From Bacteroidota bacterium (GTDB lineage Bacteria > Bacteroidota > Bacteroidia > Chitinophagales > Chitinophagaceae), in assembly GCA_013286425.1 (NCBI GenBank), contig JABDFS010000004.1:1-64000 (forward strand): 64,000 nt of DNA. Reading direction: 5' to 3'. Position numbers and translations under genes: made by a program. Below the pieces are notes generated by a model, which worked only from the letters and a program-made list of their open reading frames with translations, searched no databases and was not told where the DNA came from. Of the stretch, positions 27,756-37,801 are shown piece after piece (position 1 is the stretch's first letter; the number at the start of each line of letters is the position of its first letter).

Positions 27756-29078
27756 ATGAACTTTAAAAAAACAAGCTTGTTATTAGTTTATCCAAAGAAG
27801 CAGAACAAACTCTTTAGCCTTTCAACCATCATCTTCACTTCAATTATTATAATTATTATGACGACAATACCTTCATGCACAACTACTGAAAAGAAACAGG
27901 CAACAAGTGATAATGATTCAACTGTATCATCAAATTTTGAAAAAGGAACTTTTGGTTACGATCTTAATTTTCTTCAGCAACATGACAGTGTTCTCGTTTT
28001 AAAATCCAATAATGATAACGCACAGATTATTGTATCACCAAAATACCAGGCGAAAGTTTTTACATCAACTGCAAATGGCAATGATGGTTTTAGTTTTGGC
28101 TGGGTAAACTACAAGGCATTTACCGGCCCCGAAGACGCGCACATGAACGCATACGGAGGTGAGAATCGTTTGTGGCTTGGTCCTGAAGGAGGCCGGTTTT
28201 CTTTGTTCTTTAAACCCGGCGATTCAATGGTATTTAATCATTGGAAAACACCTGCAGCATTTGATTCAGAACCATGGAAAGTAACTGCACAAACAAGCAG
28301 TTCTGTAACCATGCAAAAAGATATGCAGTTGATCAATTATCATAATACACAACTGCAATTATCTGTAACAAGAGCCATTGATATTTTGAGTAATGATGAT
28401 ATCAGCAGAAACACCGGTTTAACTTTGGATACAAGCATAAAAGTTGTCGGTTATCAAACGACAAATACATTAGCTAATACCGGTAAAGATGAATGGACAG
28501 AAACAACAGGAATGCCCTGCATCTGGATTTTAGACATGATGAAAAACACACCGTCAACTGTTATTGTTGTGCCGTATAAAAATGCTGCGGGCGCTAACTT
28601 TAATGATGTTGCTACAACAAATTATTTTGGTGAAATTTCTGTAGACAGGTTAAAGCATGATGACAATAAATTATTATTTAAAGCTGATGGAAAAAGCCGT
28701 GGAAAATTGGGCATCAAGCCAAAATTTGCAAAGCCTGTTTTAGGCAGTTATGATGCGCAGAATAAAGTATTAACCATTGCGATGTTTGAACCTGATGCAT
28801 CGGCAAAATATTTAAACCAGGAATGGAACACAACCAAACCATCGTTCTCTGGTGATGCAGTGAATGCATACAATGATGGCCCATTAGCAGATGGTTCACA
28901 AATGGGACCATTCTATGAAATTGAAAGCGTATCACCTGCTGCATTTTTAAAACCCAATCAATCAATCGTACATAAACAGTCCGTATATCATTTCACAGGC
29001 GATGAAAAAGCATTGGATGCAATCAGTCAAAAAATATTAGGTGTTACATTAAACGAAGTGCAAACAACATTTAAATAG
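27756..29078 (+). CDS. DUF6786-like periplasmic lipoprotein
   Basis: A 440-residue protein with a long hydrophobic N-terminal segment (~20-40) ending in a lipobox-like IPSC. The mature part resembles the DUF6786 family: an all-beta protein reminiscent of mutarotase-like sandwiches (RLWLGPEGGRFSLFFKPGD, GMPCIWILDMMKNTP, DGPLADGSQMGPFYEIESVSPAAFLKPNQS). No biochemical function is known to me. Its position before fucI suggests a role in binding or isomerising the released sugar, but this is a guess. The start ATG lies directly after an operator. Confidence 0.6.
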   Translation: MNFKKTSLLLVYPKKQNKLFSLSTIIFTSIIIIIMTTIPSCTTTEKKQATSDNDSTVSSNFEKGTFGYDLNFLQQHDSVLVLKSNNDNAQIIVSPKYQAKVFTSTANGNDGFSFGWVNYKAFTGPEDAHMNAYGGENRLWLGPEGGRFSLFFKPGDSMVFNHWKTPAAFDSEPWKVTAQTSSSVTMQKDMQLINYHNTQLQLSVTRAIDILSNDDISRNTGLTLDTSIKVVGYQTTNTLANTGKDEWTETTGMPCIWILDMMKNTPSTVIVVPYKNAAGANFNDVATTNYFGEISVDRLKHDDNKLLFKADGKSRGKLGIKPKFAKPVLGSYDAQNKVLTIAMFEPDASAKYLNQEWNTTKPSFSGDAVNAYNDGPLADGSQMGPFYEIESVSPAAFLKPNQSIVHKQSVYHFTGDEKALDAISQKILGVTLNEVQTTFK

Positions 29079-29160
29079 TGAATGGTGAATATTCAATTAG
29101 TGAATATCAACCATTCACTATTCATCATTGATTATTCACTACTCACAACTCACCATTCAC
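29078..29160. repeat. Nested inverted repeats in the fucI leader
   Basis: gtgaatggtga (29078-29088) pairs perfectly with tcaccattcac (29150-29160). Inside, tagtgaat (29098-29105) pairs with attcacta (29112-29119). The words gtgaat and attcac recur throughout. The structure sits between the DUF6786-like gene and fucI and could attenuate or stabilise the message. Confidence 0.6.
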
Positions 29161-29170
29161 AAATTTAATT

Positions 29171-30946
29171 ATGAGTCAACAAACAGATTATCCAAAGATT
29201 GGCATTCGCCCGATTATCGACGGGCGTTTAGGTGGCATTCGTGAATCGTTGGAAGAAACTACAATGAAGATGGCGCAGAATGTTGCCGCCTTATACGAAA
29301 AAGAATTACGCTATCCTGATGGCTCTCCGGTGCAATGTGTTATTGCAGATACATGCATTGGCGGTGTGTATGAAGCTTCGCAATGTGCAAAGAAATTCGA
29401 AAGTAATAACGTCGGTGTGTCGTTGTCTGTTACACCTTGCTGGTGTTATGGAAGTGAAACAATGGATATGAATCCTTTGTTGCCAAAAGCAATCTGGGGC
29501 TTTAACGGAACAGAAAGACCGGGCGCTGTTTATCTTGCAGCAACGCTTGCAGCGCATAACCAGTTTGGTTTACCTGCATTTGGAATTTATGGAAGAGATG
29601 TGCAGGATCTGGGTGATGAAGCAATTCCTGCAGACGTAAAAGACCGCCTATTAAATTTTGCACAAGCTGGTTTAGCAGTAGCTATCATGCGCGGTAAATC
29701 TTATCTCGCAATTGGTTCTGTTTCGATGGGAATTGCAGGTTCTATTGTTGTGCCTGATTTCTTTCGCGAATATCTCGGCATGCGCAATGAATATGTTGAT
29801 TCATCTGAAGTGTTGCGCCGTGTTGAAAAGAAAATTTATGATGAAACAGAATTTGAAAAAGCGTTAGACTGGGTTAAGAAAAATTGTAAAGAAGGTGATG
29901 ACCTTGCGAATGAATCGAATAAACAATCATCAAGAGAACAAAAAGATAATGACTGGCAATTTGTTGTTAAGATGACATTGATCATGCGTGATCTTATGCA
30001 GGGAAATGCGCAGTTAAAAAATAAAGGTTTTGGTGAAGAAGCATTAGGGCATAATGCAATTGTATCGGGCTTCCAGGGGCAACGTCAATGGACAGATTTT
30101 TTGCCCAACGGTGATTTCTCTGAGGCCATATTGAATTCTTCTTTTGACTGGAATGGCATTCGCGCGCCATACATGGTAGCGACAGAAAATGATTGCTTTA
30201 ATGGCATCAGCATGTTGTTTGGTTATTTGCTTACCAACACTGCACAAATATTTGCTGATGTAAGAACATACTGGAGTCCAGAGGCTGTTGAAAGGGTTAC
30301 AGGATGGCAGCCTGATTCAGCAGCAGCCAATGGATTCATTCATCTTATCAACTCAGGTTCTGCAACATTAGATGGGACAGGACAGCAACAAAAAGATGGT
30401 AAGCCAGTTATGAAACCTTTCTGGGAAATTAATGCAGATGAAGCGGATGCTTGTTTGCAGGCAACAACATGGTATCCCGGTAACAAAGGTTATTTCAGAG
30501 GCGGTGGTTATTCATCAAAATTTGTAACAAAAGGTGGTATGCCTGTAACCATGTGCCGCATCAATTTAGTAAGAGGTGTTGGCCCTGTGTTGCAAATTGC
30601 AGAAGGTGAAACGATCGATCTTCCGCAAAATGTTCACGACACATTGGATAAACGAACAGATATTACATGGCCAACAACATGGTTTGTGCCACGTATAACA
30701 GGCAAAGGCGCGTTCACTGATGTATATAATGTGATGTTGCATTGGGGCTCAAATCATGGCGCTATAAGTTATGGTCATGTTGGCGATAAATTAATAACAT
30801 TGGCTTCTATGTTACGCATTCCTGTTTGTATGCATAATGTAGATGACGAAAAAGTATTTCGCCCTTCTGCATGGAATGCATTTGGTTCAGAAACAGAAGG
30901 CGCAGATTATCGTGCCTGCAATAACTATGGAGCATTGTATAAATAA
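29171..30946 (+). CDS. fucI: L-fucose / D-arabinose isomerase
   Basis: Mn-dependent cytoplasmic ketol isomerase that converts L-fucose to L-fuculose and also D-arabinose to D-ribulose. At 591 residues it has the same length as E. coli FucI and is alike throughout ([36 protein letters not shown]). The metal ligands are present: Glu339 (VATEND), Asp363 (FADVRTYW) and His529 ([11 protein letters not shown]), matching E. coli 337, 361 and 528 within two positions. No fuculokinase or fuculose-1-phosphate aldolase is in the locus, but a ribulokinase is, so D-arabinose is the more likely physiological substrate. It is followed by fucP after 15 bases. Confidence 0.94.
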   Translation: MSQQTDYPKIGIRPIIDGRLGGIRESLEETTMKMAQNVAALYEKELRYPDGSPVQCVIADTCIGGVYEASQCAKKFESNNVGVSLSVTPCWCYGSETMDMNPLLPKAIWGFNGTERPGAVYLAATLAAHNQFGLPAFGIYGRDVQDLGDEAIPADVKDRLLNFAQAGLAVAIMRGKSYLAIGSVSMGIAGSIVVPDFFREYLGMRNEYVDSSEVLRRVEKKIYDETEFEKALDWVKKNCKEGDDLANESNKQSSREQKDNDWQFVVKMTLIMRDLMQGNAQLKNKGFGEEALGHNAIVSGFQGQRQWTDFLPNGDFSEAILNSSFDWNGIRAPYMVATENDCFNGISMLFGYLLTNTAQIFADVRTYWSPEAVERVTGWQPDSAAANGFIHLINSGSATLDGTGQQQKDGKPVMKPFWEINADEADACLQATTWYPGNKGYFRGGGYSSKFVTKGGMPVTMCRINLVRGVGPVLQIAEGETIDLPQNVHDTLDKRTDITWPTTWFVPRITGKGAFTDVYNVMLHWGSNHGAISYGHVGDKLITLASMLRIPVCMHNVDDEKVFRPSAWNAFGSETEGADYRACNNYGALYK

Positions 30947-30961
30947 AAAAGTATCACCAAA

Positions 30962-32251
30962 ATGAACAATAAAAGACCATCACTCTTTGTAAAAGACGGC
31001 ATTAATTACCTTGGACCATTTGCAGCAATCAGCGCATTATTTTTTTTGTGGGGAATAGCGCATGGCATGCTCGATACACTGGATAAAAATTTTCAAATGA
31101 TGCTGCATTTGCAAAAATGGCAATCCAGCTTTATCCAGTTTTCTTTGTATGGTGCTTATTTTGGTATGGCTATACCTGCAGGTATTTTTATAAAAAAATA
31201 CGGCTATAAAAAAGGAATAATTTTCGGGCTTTCTCTTTTTGCAGCCGGTGCACTTATTGCTGCAGGAACGGCCACGCTTCAATCATTCATTTTATTTTTG
31301 TTTTGCCTGTTAATTATTGGTGCAGGATTGGCAACACTTGAAACAGCTGCTAATCCATATACAACAAAATTGGGTCCTCCTGAAACAGCGGAAAGAAGAA
31401 TTAATTTTTCCCAATCTTTTAACGGGCTTGCCTGGATGATCGGCCCGCTGATCGCCTTGTATATTTATGGTAATCAGAGTCATGAAGAAGGTAAAAAAAT
31501 GATTTCAATTATTTTACCTTTTGCTATAATCGGGCTGGTTGTTTTAGCGATTGCATTTGTTTTCATGCGCATAAAATTGCCTGAGATAACGGAAGCGGAT
31601 GAAAATGCAGCACATGGCGCTATAGTAACACAAACTTCAGAAACAGGAATAGTTACAAGTGTTGACGATCCCGGATATATATCTCCAAAGCCATTATGGA
31701 AGAACCAGCATTTTACATTAGGTTTTGCTGCACAGGCTTGCTACGTAGCTGCACAAACCGGCGTGTTTAGTTACCTGATAAATTTTGTTACGGATCATGA
31801 CATGCATCCTCGTTTTGATGTGGAATATGCTCCGTATTTTTTATCACTTGGGTTTTTATTATTTATGATAGGGCGATTTTCCGGCAGCAATTTGATGCGA
31901 TTTTTTAAGCCTTCAAAAATGCTTGCTCTTTATTCACTTGCGGTTTGCATTCTTTTGCCCATAGTTTCTTTGGAACTTGGCTGGGCTTCACTTATAGCTT
32001 TGTATGGTGTTTTCTTTTTTATGTCGATTATGTTTCCTACGATTTTTGCACTGGCTATTAAATCGCTGGGATATAATACTAAAGAAGCTTCATCTTTTTT
32101 AGTGATGGCTGTTGCCGGTGGAGCAGTGTTTCCACCGTTAATGGGAGCTGTCGCTGATCACTATGGTATGGCAACAGGGTTTCTTGTGCCCATACCTTTA
32201 TTTTTATTCATATTATACTATGCACTTAAGGGATATAAAATAACAGCGTGA
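30962..32251 (+). CDS. fucP: FucP-type sugar:proton symporter (MFS)
   Basis: A 429-residue inner membrane transporter with about twelve hydrophobic segments, close to the 438 residues of E. coli FucP. Family motifs include FAAISALFFLWGIAHGMLDTL at the N-terminus and ETAANPYTTKLGP in the middle of the first half. FucP carries L-fucose and is also known to accept D-arabinose. It starts 15 bases after fucI, so the two are co-transcribed: the transporter imports the monosaccharide and FucI isomerises it. A variable cytoplasmic loop (about 205-240) separates the two six-helix halves. Confidence 0.9.
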   Translation: MNNKRPSLFVKDGINYLGPFAAISALFFLWGIAHGMLDTLDKNFQMMLHLQKWQSSFIQFSLYGAYFGMAIPAGIFIKKYGYKKGIIFGLSLFAAGALIAAGTATLQSFILFLFCLLIIGAGLATLETAANPYTTKLGPPETAERRINFSQSFNGLAWMIGPLIALYIYGNQSHEEGKKMISIILPFAIIGLVVLAIAFVFMRIKLPEITEADENAAHGAIVTQTSETGIVTSVDDPGYISPKPLWKNQHFTLGFAAQACYVAAQTGVFSYLINFVTDHDMHPRFDVEYAPYFLSLGFLLFMIGRFSGSNLMRFFKPSKMLALYSLAVCILLPIVSLELGWASLIALYGVFFFMSIMFPTIFALAIKSLGYNTKEASSFLVMAVAGGAVFPPLMGAVADHYGMATGFLVPIPLFLFILYYALKGYKITA

Positions 32252-32354
32252 CGGAATCAAATGGAAAGTGTAATAGATGATGGGTATGTGATTAATAGCA
32301 GAGAGTTATCATACTGAAATCAGAGTAAAACTTTTACAAATAATATTCTCCATA

Positions 32355-34310
32355 ATGAAATCGCCTTTTTTATGCATGATCTTTTTATGCATTACAACAT
32401 GCATGTATGCACAAAAAACAATTACTGTTGTTGATGAACTGAAACAGTTTTATAACATTAGTGATTTACCGGCATATCGCTCAAACACTTACTCCGCTGA
32501 GGTTTCAAGCTATGATACAACAGGAGGCAACAACGATGGCTTTGGTGGCGAGTATTCTTTTATAAAAAGAAATGCCGACAGCTCTCTTGTAATTTTTGAT
32601 GTAAAAGGCGCAGGTGTTGTAAATCGAATCTGGACACCAACACCAACACATGATACACTTGATTTTTATATTGATGATGCGAAGCAACCAACACTATCCA
32701 TTAATTACATGGACCTTTTTTCCGGTAAAGTCTATCCGTTTGTTCAACCTATTTGTGGTAACCAGTTAGGTGGCTATTATTGTTACTATCCAATACTTTT
32801 TCAAAAGCATTGTGTTATCATAAGTCGTGGCAAGAAGATGATGTTTCACCAGATCGGTTATCGCTTATATGGCAAAGGAACAATTGTTCAGCCGTTCACA
32901 ACAAACATCAACAATGATGTAAAAAATGCATTGGCTTTCATCAGCAGCTTATGGAACAACAGTGAAGTGAATAAAGCAAAAGCAATTGCATTAAACAATG
33001 TTGATGCAAAAGCTACAGATACAGTTTTTTCAATAAAGCCGGGTGATATGAAACAAGCATTTAAGTTGAATACTGGCGGAAGAATTACCGGAATTGAGAT
33101 CAGTCCTTCAAGCAGTTTTGCATCGTTGTATAAGAACATTATCATACAGGTTTTTTGGGATGATGAAACAACTCCGGCAATTGATTGTCCTGTTGCAGAT
33201 TTTTTTGGTTTCGCATTCGGAAAACCTTCTATGCAAGGCTTATTGATCGGTTCAGAAAATAATATTTGTTATAGTTTTTTACCAATGCCTTTTGACAAAA
33301 AAGCAAGAATAGAATTCAGTTATTTGAATGCAAAAGATAGTGTGCTACCCAAGATTGATCTGCATGCAAAAGTTTATTACACACTTCAACCACGCAATGC
33401 AGATAAAGAAGGAAAGTTTTATGCTTACAGAAACAGCAAAAGAACAAAAGATGGCGAGCCGCATGTGTTTTTAAATATACAAGGCAAAGGCCATTATGTG
33501 GGTTCTGCGTTGCAGGCACAAGGCGTAAAAACAGGCATGACAATATTTTTTGAAGGCGATGATTCAACCGTTATTGATAACGAAATGCGTTTTCATGGTA
33601 CGGGCTCTGAAGATTATTTTAATGGTGGCTGGTATGCATTGTTAAATCGTTGGGATTCTAAACTGAGTTTGCCTTTGCATGGCGCGCTGGATTATTCATT
33701 GGCATTTGCAAGAACAGGTGGTTACCGTTTTTATATTACAGATAAAATGTCTTTTGAGAAAAGTATTTATCAAAGTATTGAACACGGCGGCGAACATAAT
33801 GCTGTTCCTGCTTTATATACTTCTGTGAGTTATTTCTATTGCGACAGATCTCCTCAATTAGCATTATCAAACACAACTGAAAACACTAGGGTCTATATAC
33901 CTGATACAATCAATATCTATCCGCAGTTTTCAAATGTTGTATTAGGTGAAGATATCGATGTAAAAACAGTTTGGGACAATACTGATGAAGGTCAAAGCTT
34001 TGATATAACTGCAATCGATAACAGCCTGTTGAAAGTTGTGCTGGGCGATATACCTGCCGGTAATTATAAGTTATTTATCTCTTATGCAAAACAACCGCAC
34101 GGTTGTGATTTTTCTTTGTGGCAAAGGCAGACACAATTATCAGAGTGGCAATCATCTTCTACGACTGATAAACAAAAAATAAAAGAAATGTTTGTTGGAA
34201 ATATTCATATAACTGAGTTGAACAATGCTGCTACTATTCAATTTAAAACAACAGCAGACAACAATAAATTTCTGTGGACTAAACTGATGCTTGTAAAGGC
34301 AATTGAGTAA
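32355..34310 (+). CDS. Glycoside hydrolase family 172 (DUF2961) enzyme, long form
   Basis: A 651-residue secreted enzyme with a signal peptide (ending MYAQ, ~20), a DUF2961/GH172 catalytic region spread over about 30-490, and an extra C-terminal beta domain (~520-650). The signature FHGTGSEDYFNGGWY places the predicted catalytic Glu at 419. It is 264 residues longer than the GH172 at 23052 and clearly diverged, so the two probably cut different linkages or positions. In this locus, exo-acting alpha-D-arabinofuranosidase is the leading hypothesis. Confidence 0.87.
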   Translation: MKSPFLCMIFLCITTCMYAQKTITVVDELKQFYNISDLPAYRSNTYSAEVSSYDTTGGNNDGFGGEYSFIKRNADSSLVIFDVKGAGVVNRIWTPTPTHDTLDFYIDDAKQPTLSINYMDLFSGKVYPFVQPICGNQLGGYYCYYPILFQKHCVIISRGKKMMFHQIGYRLYGKGTIVQPFTTNINNDVKNALAFISSLWNNSEVNKAKAIALNNVDAKATDTVFSIKPGDMKQAFKLNTGGRITGIEISPSSSFASLYKNIIIQVFWDDETTPAIDCPVADFFGFAFGKPSMQGLLIGSENNICYSFLPMPFDKKARIEFSYLNAKDSVLPKIDLHAKVYYTLQPRNADKEGKFYAYRNSKRTKDGEPHVFLNIQGKGHYVGSALQAQGVKTGMTIFFEGDDSTVIDNEMRFHGTGSEDYFNGGWYALLNRWDSKLSLPLHGALDYSLAFARTGGYRFYITDKMSFEKSIYQSIEHGGEHNAVPALYTSVSYFYCDRSPQLALSNTTENTRVYIPDTINIYPQFSNVVLGEDIDVKTVWDNTDEGQSFDITAIDNSLLKVVLGDIPAGNYKLFISYAKQPHGCDFSLWQRQTQLSEWQSSSTTDKQKIKEMFVGNIHITELNNAATIQFKTTADNNKFLWTKLMLVKAIE

Positions 34311-34347
34311 TGTAATTCAAAATTGTCTTGATCTAATGAAGTTTTTT

Positions 34348-34363
34348 TGCTTAAACGATTAAA
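34348..34363 (+). promoter_or_regulatory. LacI-type operator 1 upstream of SusC2
   Basis: Exact tgcttaaacgattaaa, 61 bases before the next copy. The arrangement mirrors the SusC1 upstream region. Confidence 0.8.
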
Positions 34364-34408
34364 TAACCATATTTTCGTCAGGCTTTCTTTGAAATTGCTA
34401 CTTATCAT

Positions 34409-34424
34409 TGCTTAAACGATTAAA
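34409..34424 (+). promoter_or_regulatory. LacI-type operator 2 upstream of SusC2
   Basis: Exact tgcttaaacgattaaa, 67 bases before the third copy, the same spacing as at SusC1. Confidence 0.8.
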
Positions 34425-34475
34425 CAAATAAATATAGGTAGTAATTTATTATTAAACCGATTGAAGAATCCAAAT

Positions 34476-34491
34476 TGCTTAAACGATTAAA
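34476..34491 (+). promoter_or_regulatory. LacI-type operator 3 upstream of SusC2
   Basis: Exact tgcttaaacgattaaa, 30 bases upstream of the putative -33 ttg. Confidence 0.8.
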
Positions 34492-34521
34492 TGGACCTTG
34501 CTATGCCTTTTCTTGTAACAG

Positions 34522-34573
34522 TTGAAAATGATTCCTGTCAATCAGCTTTGTTGCGGCCTGAAATATATTTCAG
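34522..34573 (+). promoter_or_regulatory. Putative SusC2 promoter and leader palindrome
   Basis: A ttg at 34522-34524, cagctttg at 34543-34550 (18-base spacing) and the same 16-base palindrome ctgaaatatatttcag at 34558-34573 as upstream of SusC1. Conservation of this block between the duplicates supports a promoter and structured leader. Confidence 0.5.
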
Positions 34574-34722
34574 CGGGCTGCTGGTATTAAAAAAATAAGT
34601 ACCAAAAGTATTGACTGAATTTCTTATTAAACAATGATGTGCAGTGCGGCGCATCCTAATTTATTTTCTTTATAAAAGGAGAGTACAATATTCTGTTGTT
34701 CTTAATTCAAAACAAAATAACC

Positions 34723-37700
34723 ATGTATCTGAATTTAATCAAACTGCATCCGGCACTGCTTGCTGCGCGATGCTTAAAGCCTATCACGCAAATGCGAAAA
34801 AAAATAATCGCAGTGTTGCTTACGATGTTTTTATTAAACAGCTTTCTCTTTGCACAACAGCCAGGTGTTATGGGAAAAGTGACAGACGAAAAAGGTAATT
34901 CACTTACCGGGGCATCTGTTAAAATATCCGGCAGCCATGGAGGTGTAATTACAAATTCCGATGGTAGCTTTTCTATTAAAGCAGCTAAAGGACAGGTTTT
35001 AGAAATATCATATGTCGGTAAGACTGATGAAAGAGTTGTTGTTGGTGATAATACTACTATAAACATCATTTTAAAAGATCAAACTACATCTGGTTTAAAT
35101 GATGTAGTGGTAGTAGGATATGGAACACAAGCGAAAAAAGACTTGACCGGATCAATAGGCGTCGTATCTCAAACCAAGATGGATAACCAGGCAACTGTGG
35201 GAATAGGGCAAAATCTTCAGGGTAAACTAGCCGGTGTCCAGGTGATTCAAAATGATGGAACACCATACAGCGGTACTTCAATCAGGATAAGAGGAACGGG
35301 CTCGTTTGGAGCATCAAGTGACCCGCTTGTTGTAATTGATGGTATGATCACCAATGATGGATTAACAAATCTTAATCCCAATGATGTTGAAAATATAACA
35401 GTGCTTAAAGATGCAGCTTCCGCTGCGATTTACGGTTCAAGAGGTGCTAACGGTGTAGTGATCGTAACAACTAAAAAAGGAAATTTTGAACAACCATTGC
35501 AGGTAAATTTCTCCACGTATGCCGGTGTTGATCAAATACGCTATAAGATACCAACATTAACTGCAAAGCAATATGCAGTTCAGATAAATGATTATTACGG
35601 TGCAGCTAATCTGCCTGTGCCTTTTACACAAGATGAGATTAATTCATATGGGCAAGGAACAAATTGGGTTGATGAAATAACACAGTCCGGAATGAAACAG
35701 AATTATTCTTTATCAATTTATGGCGGCACAAAAACTAATGCATTTGCTATAACTGCAAATTATTTTGATGGGAAAGGGGTTATAAAAAATACAGATTTTC
35801 AGCGCGGCAATATTAAGATAAGCAATGATACCCGTCTTTTACCAAATTTGAAATTAGGAATAAGCCTGAATGTAAATTATGGCGTTTCAAATAATACGGA
35901 TTGGGGCCAGGCAATTGACCGCGCGTTGATATTTCCTCCTACAGAACCTGTTTATGATGCAAATGGCGATTACAGTGCTGCAATACATAATGGAGAGCCT
36001 GTTACTATGTTGAATCCGCTTATTGCAGTGAACTTATGGACATATAAACAAACCTGGAAAAAATTATTAGGAACAACTTATTTAGAATGGAACATTTTTA
36101 AAGATCTCACATTCAAAACTTCTTTCAATGCAGAATACTATGGATGGAATCAGGATCATTTTATACCTTCTTATACTTTCGGACCTAAAGGATTAATAGG
36201 TGATCATCCGATTGCAGAGCTTTATGAAGATGGGAATGATAACATCAATTGGGAATTTGATAATATCCTTACTTATTCGAAGCGCTTCAACAACGTTCAT
36301 AACTTAACGGTTATGGCGGGTTATACATTCCAGGAAACCAATGGATCTAATATAAGCGGATCGAGGAATGATTTTTTGAATAATGATCCAAACATGCAGG
36401 TGTTGGATGCAGGTAACAGCAACATCAGTAATGGCGGTTCTAAATATTCGTGGGCCATACAATCTTATCTTGGTCGTATAAACTATAGTTATAAAGACAA
36501 ATACTTATTGAGCAGCAGTTTAAGAGTTGATCAGACTTCACGTATCTCAAGCGATAACAGAACCGGAGTATTTCCTGGAGCATCAGCTGGCTGGGTTATT
36601 TCAAAGGAAAAATTTTTTGACAAAGTGCCTTTTATAAGCAATTTAAAACTTCGTGCAAGCTGGGGAATATTAGGAAACCAGGATATTGGAACATATCCTT
36701 ACCAAACCACATTAAATTCTACTGGTTTGTATTATCCGTTTGGTGCCGGTGGCGAAGGAACAACATATACAGGTGTGGGTCCGACAAGTTTGGGCAACCC
36801 AAATATTCGCTGGGAAAAAACAACAACATATGGAGCAGGCCTGGAAGCTTCATTCTTAAACAACAGGTTAACTTTTATTGCTGATTACTATAAAAGAAAT
36901 ACTTCCGATATTCTTGTTCAGGTTCCTTTGCTTGCCACTTCAGGAGTTGATAATGCTCCTTATCAAAATGCAGGTAGTGTATCAAACAACGGTATAGAAT
37001 TAACGTTAGGTTATTCTGATCAGATCGGCAAATCTTTTAAATATGATGTTAGCGTTAACTGGACTCACAATACAAACATTGTTACAAAAGTTCCATCACC
37101 TATAGTATATGATTTTAGCCAGACTGCAGAAGGTCAATCTATAAATGAATGGTACGGATATGTTCAGCAAGGTATTTTTCAAACCCAGGACGAGATTAAT
37201 AAAGCTCCAACACAACCTAATGCCGCACCCGGCGATATAAGATTTAAAGATCTAAACAAAGATGGTGTTATTGATGCTAATGACCGAACTTTTTTAGGTG
37301 CTTCAGTAGCTCCGGATTATTACGGAGGCAATATTTCTTTAGCGTATAAAGGCTTTGATCTGGTTACAAGTTTTTATGGACAAATAGGCGCACTCAGAAG
37401 CATAGACCAGGTTGGTTTTGCAATCACTCGTGGTGGAGAACAAACTTCAGCATGGATGTATGATCAAAGATGGACCGGCCCAGGAACAAGCAATTATGTA
37501 CCAAGAGTAGTTGCAGGTGATCCAAATGATAATTACCGCAGGTCTACTTTCTGGCTTCGCTCATCTGATTTTTTCAGGCTGCAAAATTTGCAGGTCGGTT
37601 ATGATTTCCAGGGTTTATTAAATGGCTCAGCGGCAAGAACTATAAACAAGTTGCGTTTTTATGTTGCAGCTCAAAATTTGTTTTGTATCAATTCTTATCC

Positions 37701-37782
37701 TGGTTGGGATCCTGAACAAAGTATTAATGAAGGATATCCAATGCCCCGATCTTTTTATGCCGGTGTTAATGTAGGATTCTAA
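34723..37782 (+). CDS. SusC/RagA-family TonB-linked outer membrane transporter (SusC2)
   Basis: Second oligosaccharide transporter of the locus, 1019 residues from the preferred ATG at 34723 (MYLNLIKLHP); the frame is open from 34696. It has a signal peptide ending FAQ (~45), a CarboxypepD_reg-like domain (48-125, VMGKVTDEKGNSLTGASVKISG), a plug (VVVGYGTQAKKDLTGSIG, IRGTGSFGASSDPLVVIDG) and a barrel ending in FYAGVNVGF. Leader and N-terminus are close to SusC1 but the plug and barrel are quite different, so the two probably import different oligosaccharides under shared control. It is followed after 19 bases by SusD2. Confidence 0.93.
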   Translation: MYLNLIKLHPALLAARCLKPITQMRKKIIAVLLTMFLLNSFLFAQQPGVMGKVTDEKGNSLTGASVKISGSHGGVITNSDGSFSIKAAKGQVLEISYVGKTDERVVVGDNTTINIILKDQTTSGLNDVVVVGYGTQAKKDLTGSIGVVSQTKMDNQATVGIGQNLQGKLAGVQVIQNDGTPYSGTSIRIRGTGSFGASSDPLVVIDGMITNDGLTNLNPNDVENITVLKDAASAAIYGSRGANGVVIVTTKKGNFEQPLQVNFSTYAGVDQIRYKIPTLTAKQYAVQINDYYGAANLPVPFTQDEINSYGQGTNWVDEITQSGMKQNYSLSIYGGTKTNAFAITANYFDGKGVIKNTDFQRGNIKISNDTRLLPNLKLGISLNVNYGVSNNTDWGQAIDRALIFPPTEPVYDANGDYSAAIHNGEPVTMLNPLIAVNLWTYKQTWKKLLGTTYLEWNIFKDLTFKTSFNAEYYGWNQDHFIPSYTFGPKGLIGDHPIAELYEDGNDNINWEFDNILTYSKRFNNVHNLTVMAGYTFQETNGSNISGSRNDFLNNDPNMQVLDAGNSNISNGGSKYSWAIQSYLGRINYSYKDKYLLSSSLRVDQTSRISSDNRTGVFPGASAGWVISKEKFFDKVPFISNLKLRASWGILGNQDIGTYPYQTTLNSTGLYYPFGAGGEGTTYTGVGPTSLGNPNIRWEKTTTYGAGLEASFLNNRLTFIADYYKRNTSDILVQVPLLATSGVDNAPYQNAGSVSNNGIELTLGYSDQIGKSFKYDVSVNWTHNTNIVTKVPSPIVYDFSQTAEGQSINEWYGYVQQGIFQTQDEINKAPTQPNAAPGDIRFKDLNKDGVIDANDRTFLGASVAPDYYGGNISLAYKGFDLVTSFYGQIGALRSIDQVGFAITRGGEQTSAWMYDQRWTGPGTSNYVPRVVAGDPNDNYRRSTFWLRSSDFFRLQNLQVGYDFQGLLNGSAARTINKLRFYVAAQNLFCINSYPGWDPEQSINEGYPMPRSFYAGVNVGF

Positions 37783-37801
37783 AAAAGTAAAAATCATAAT
37801 T

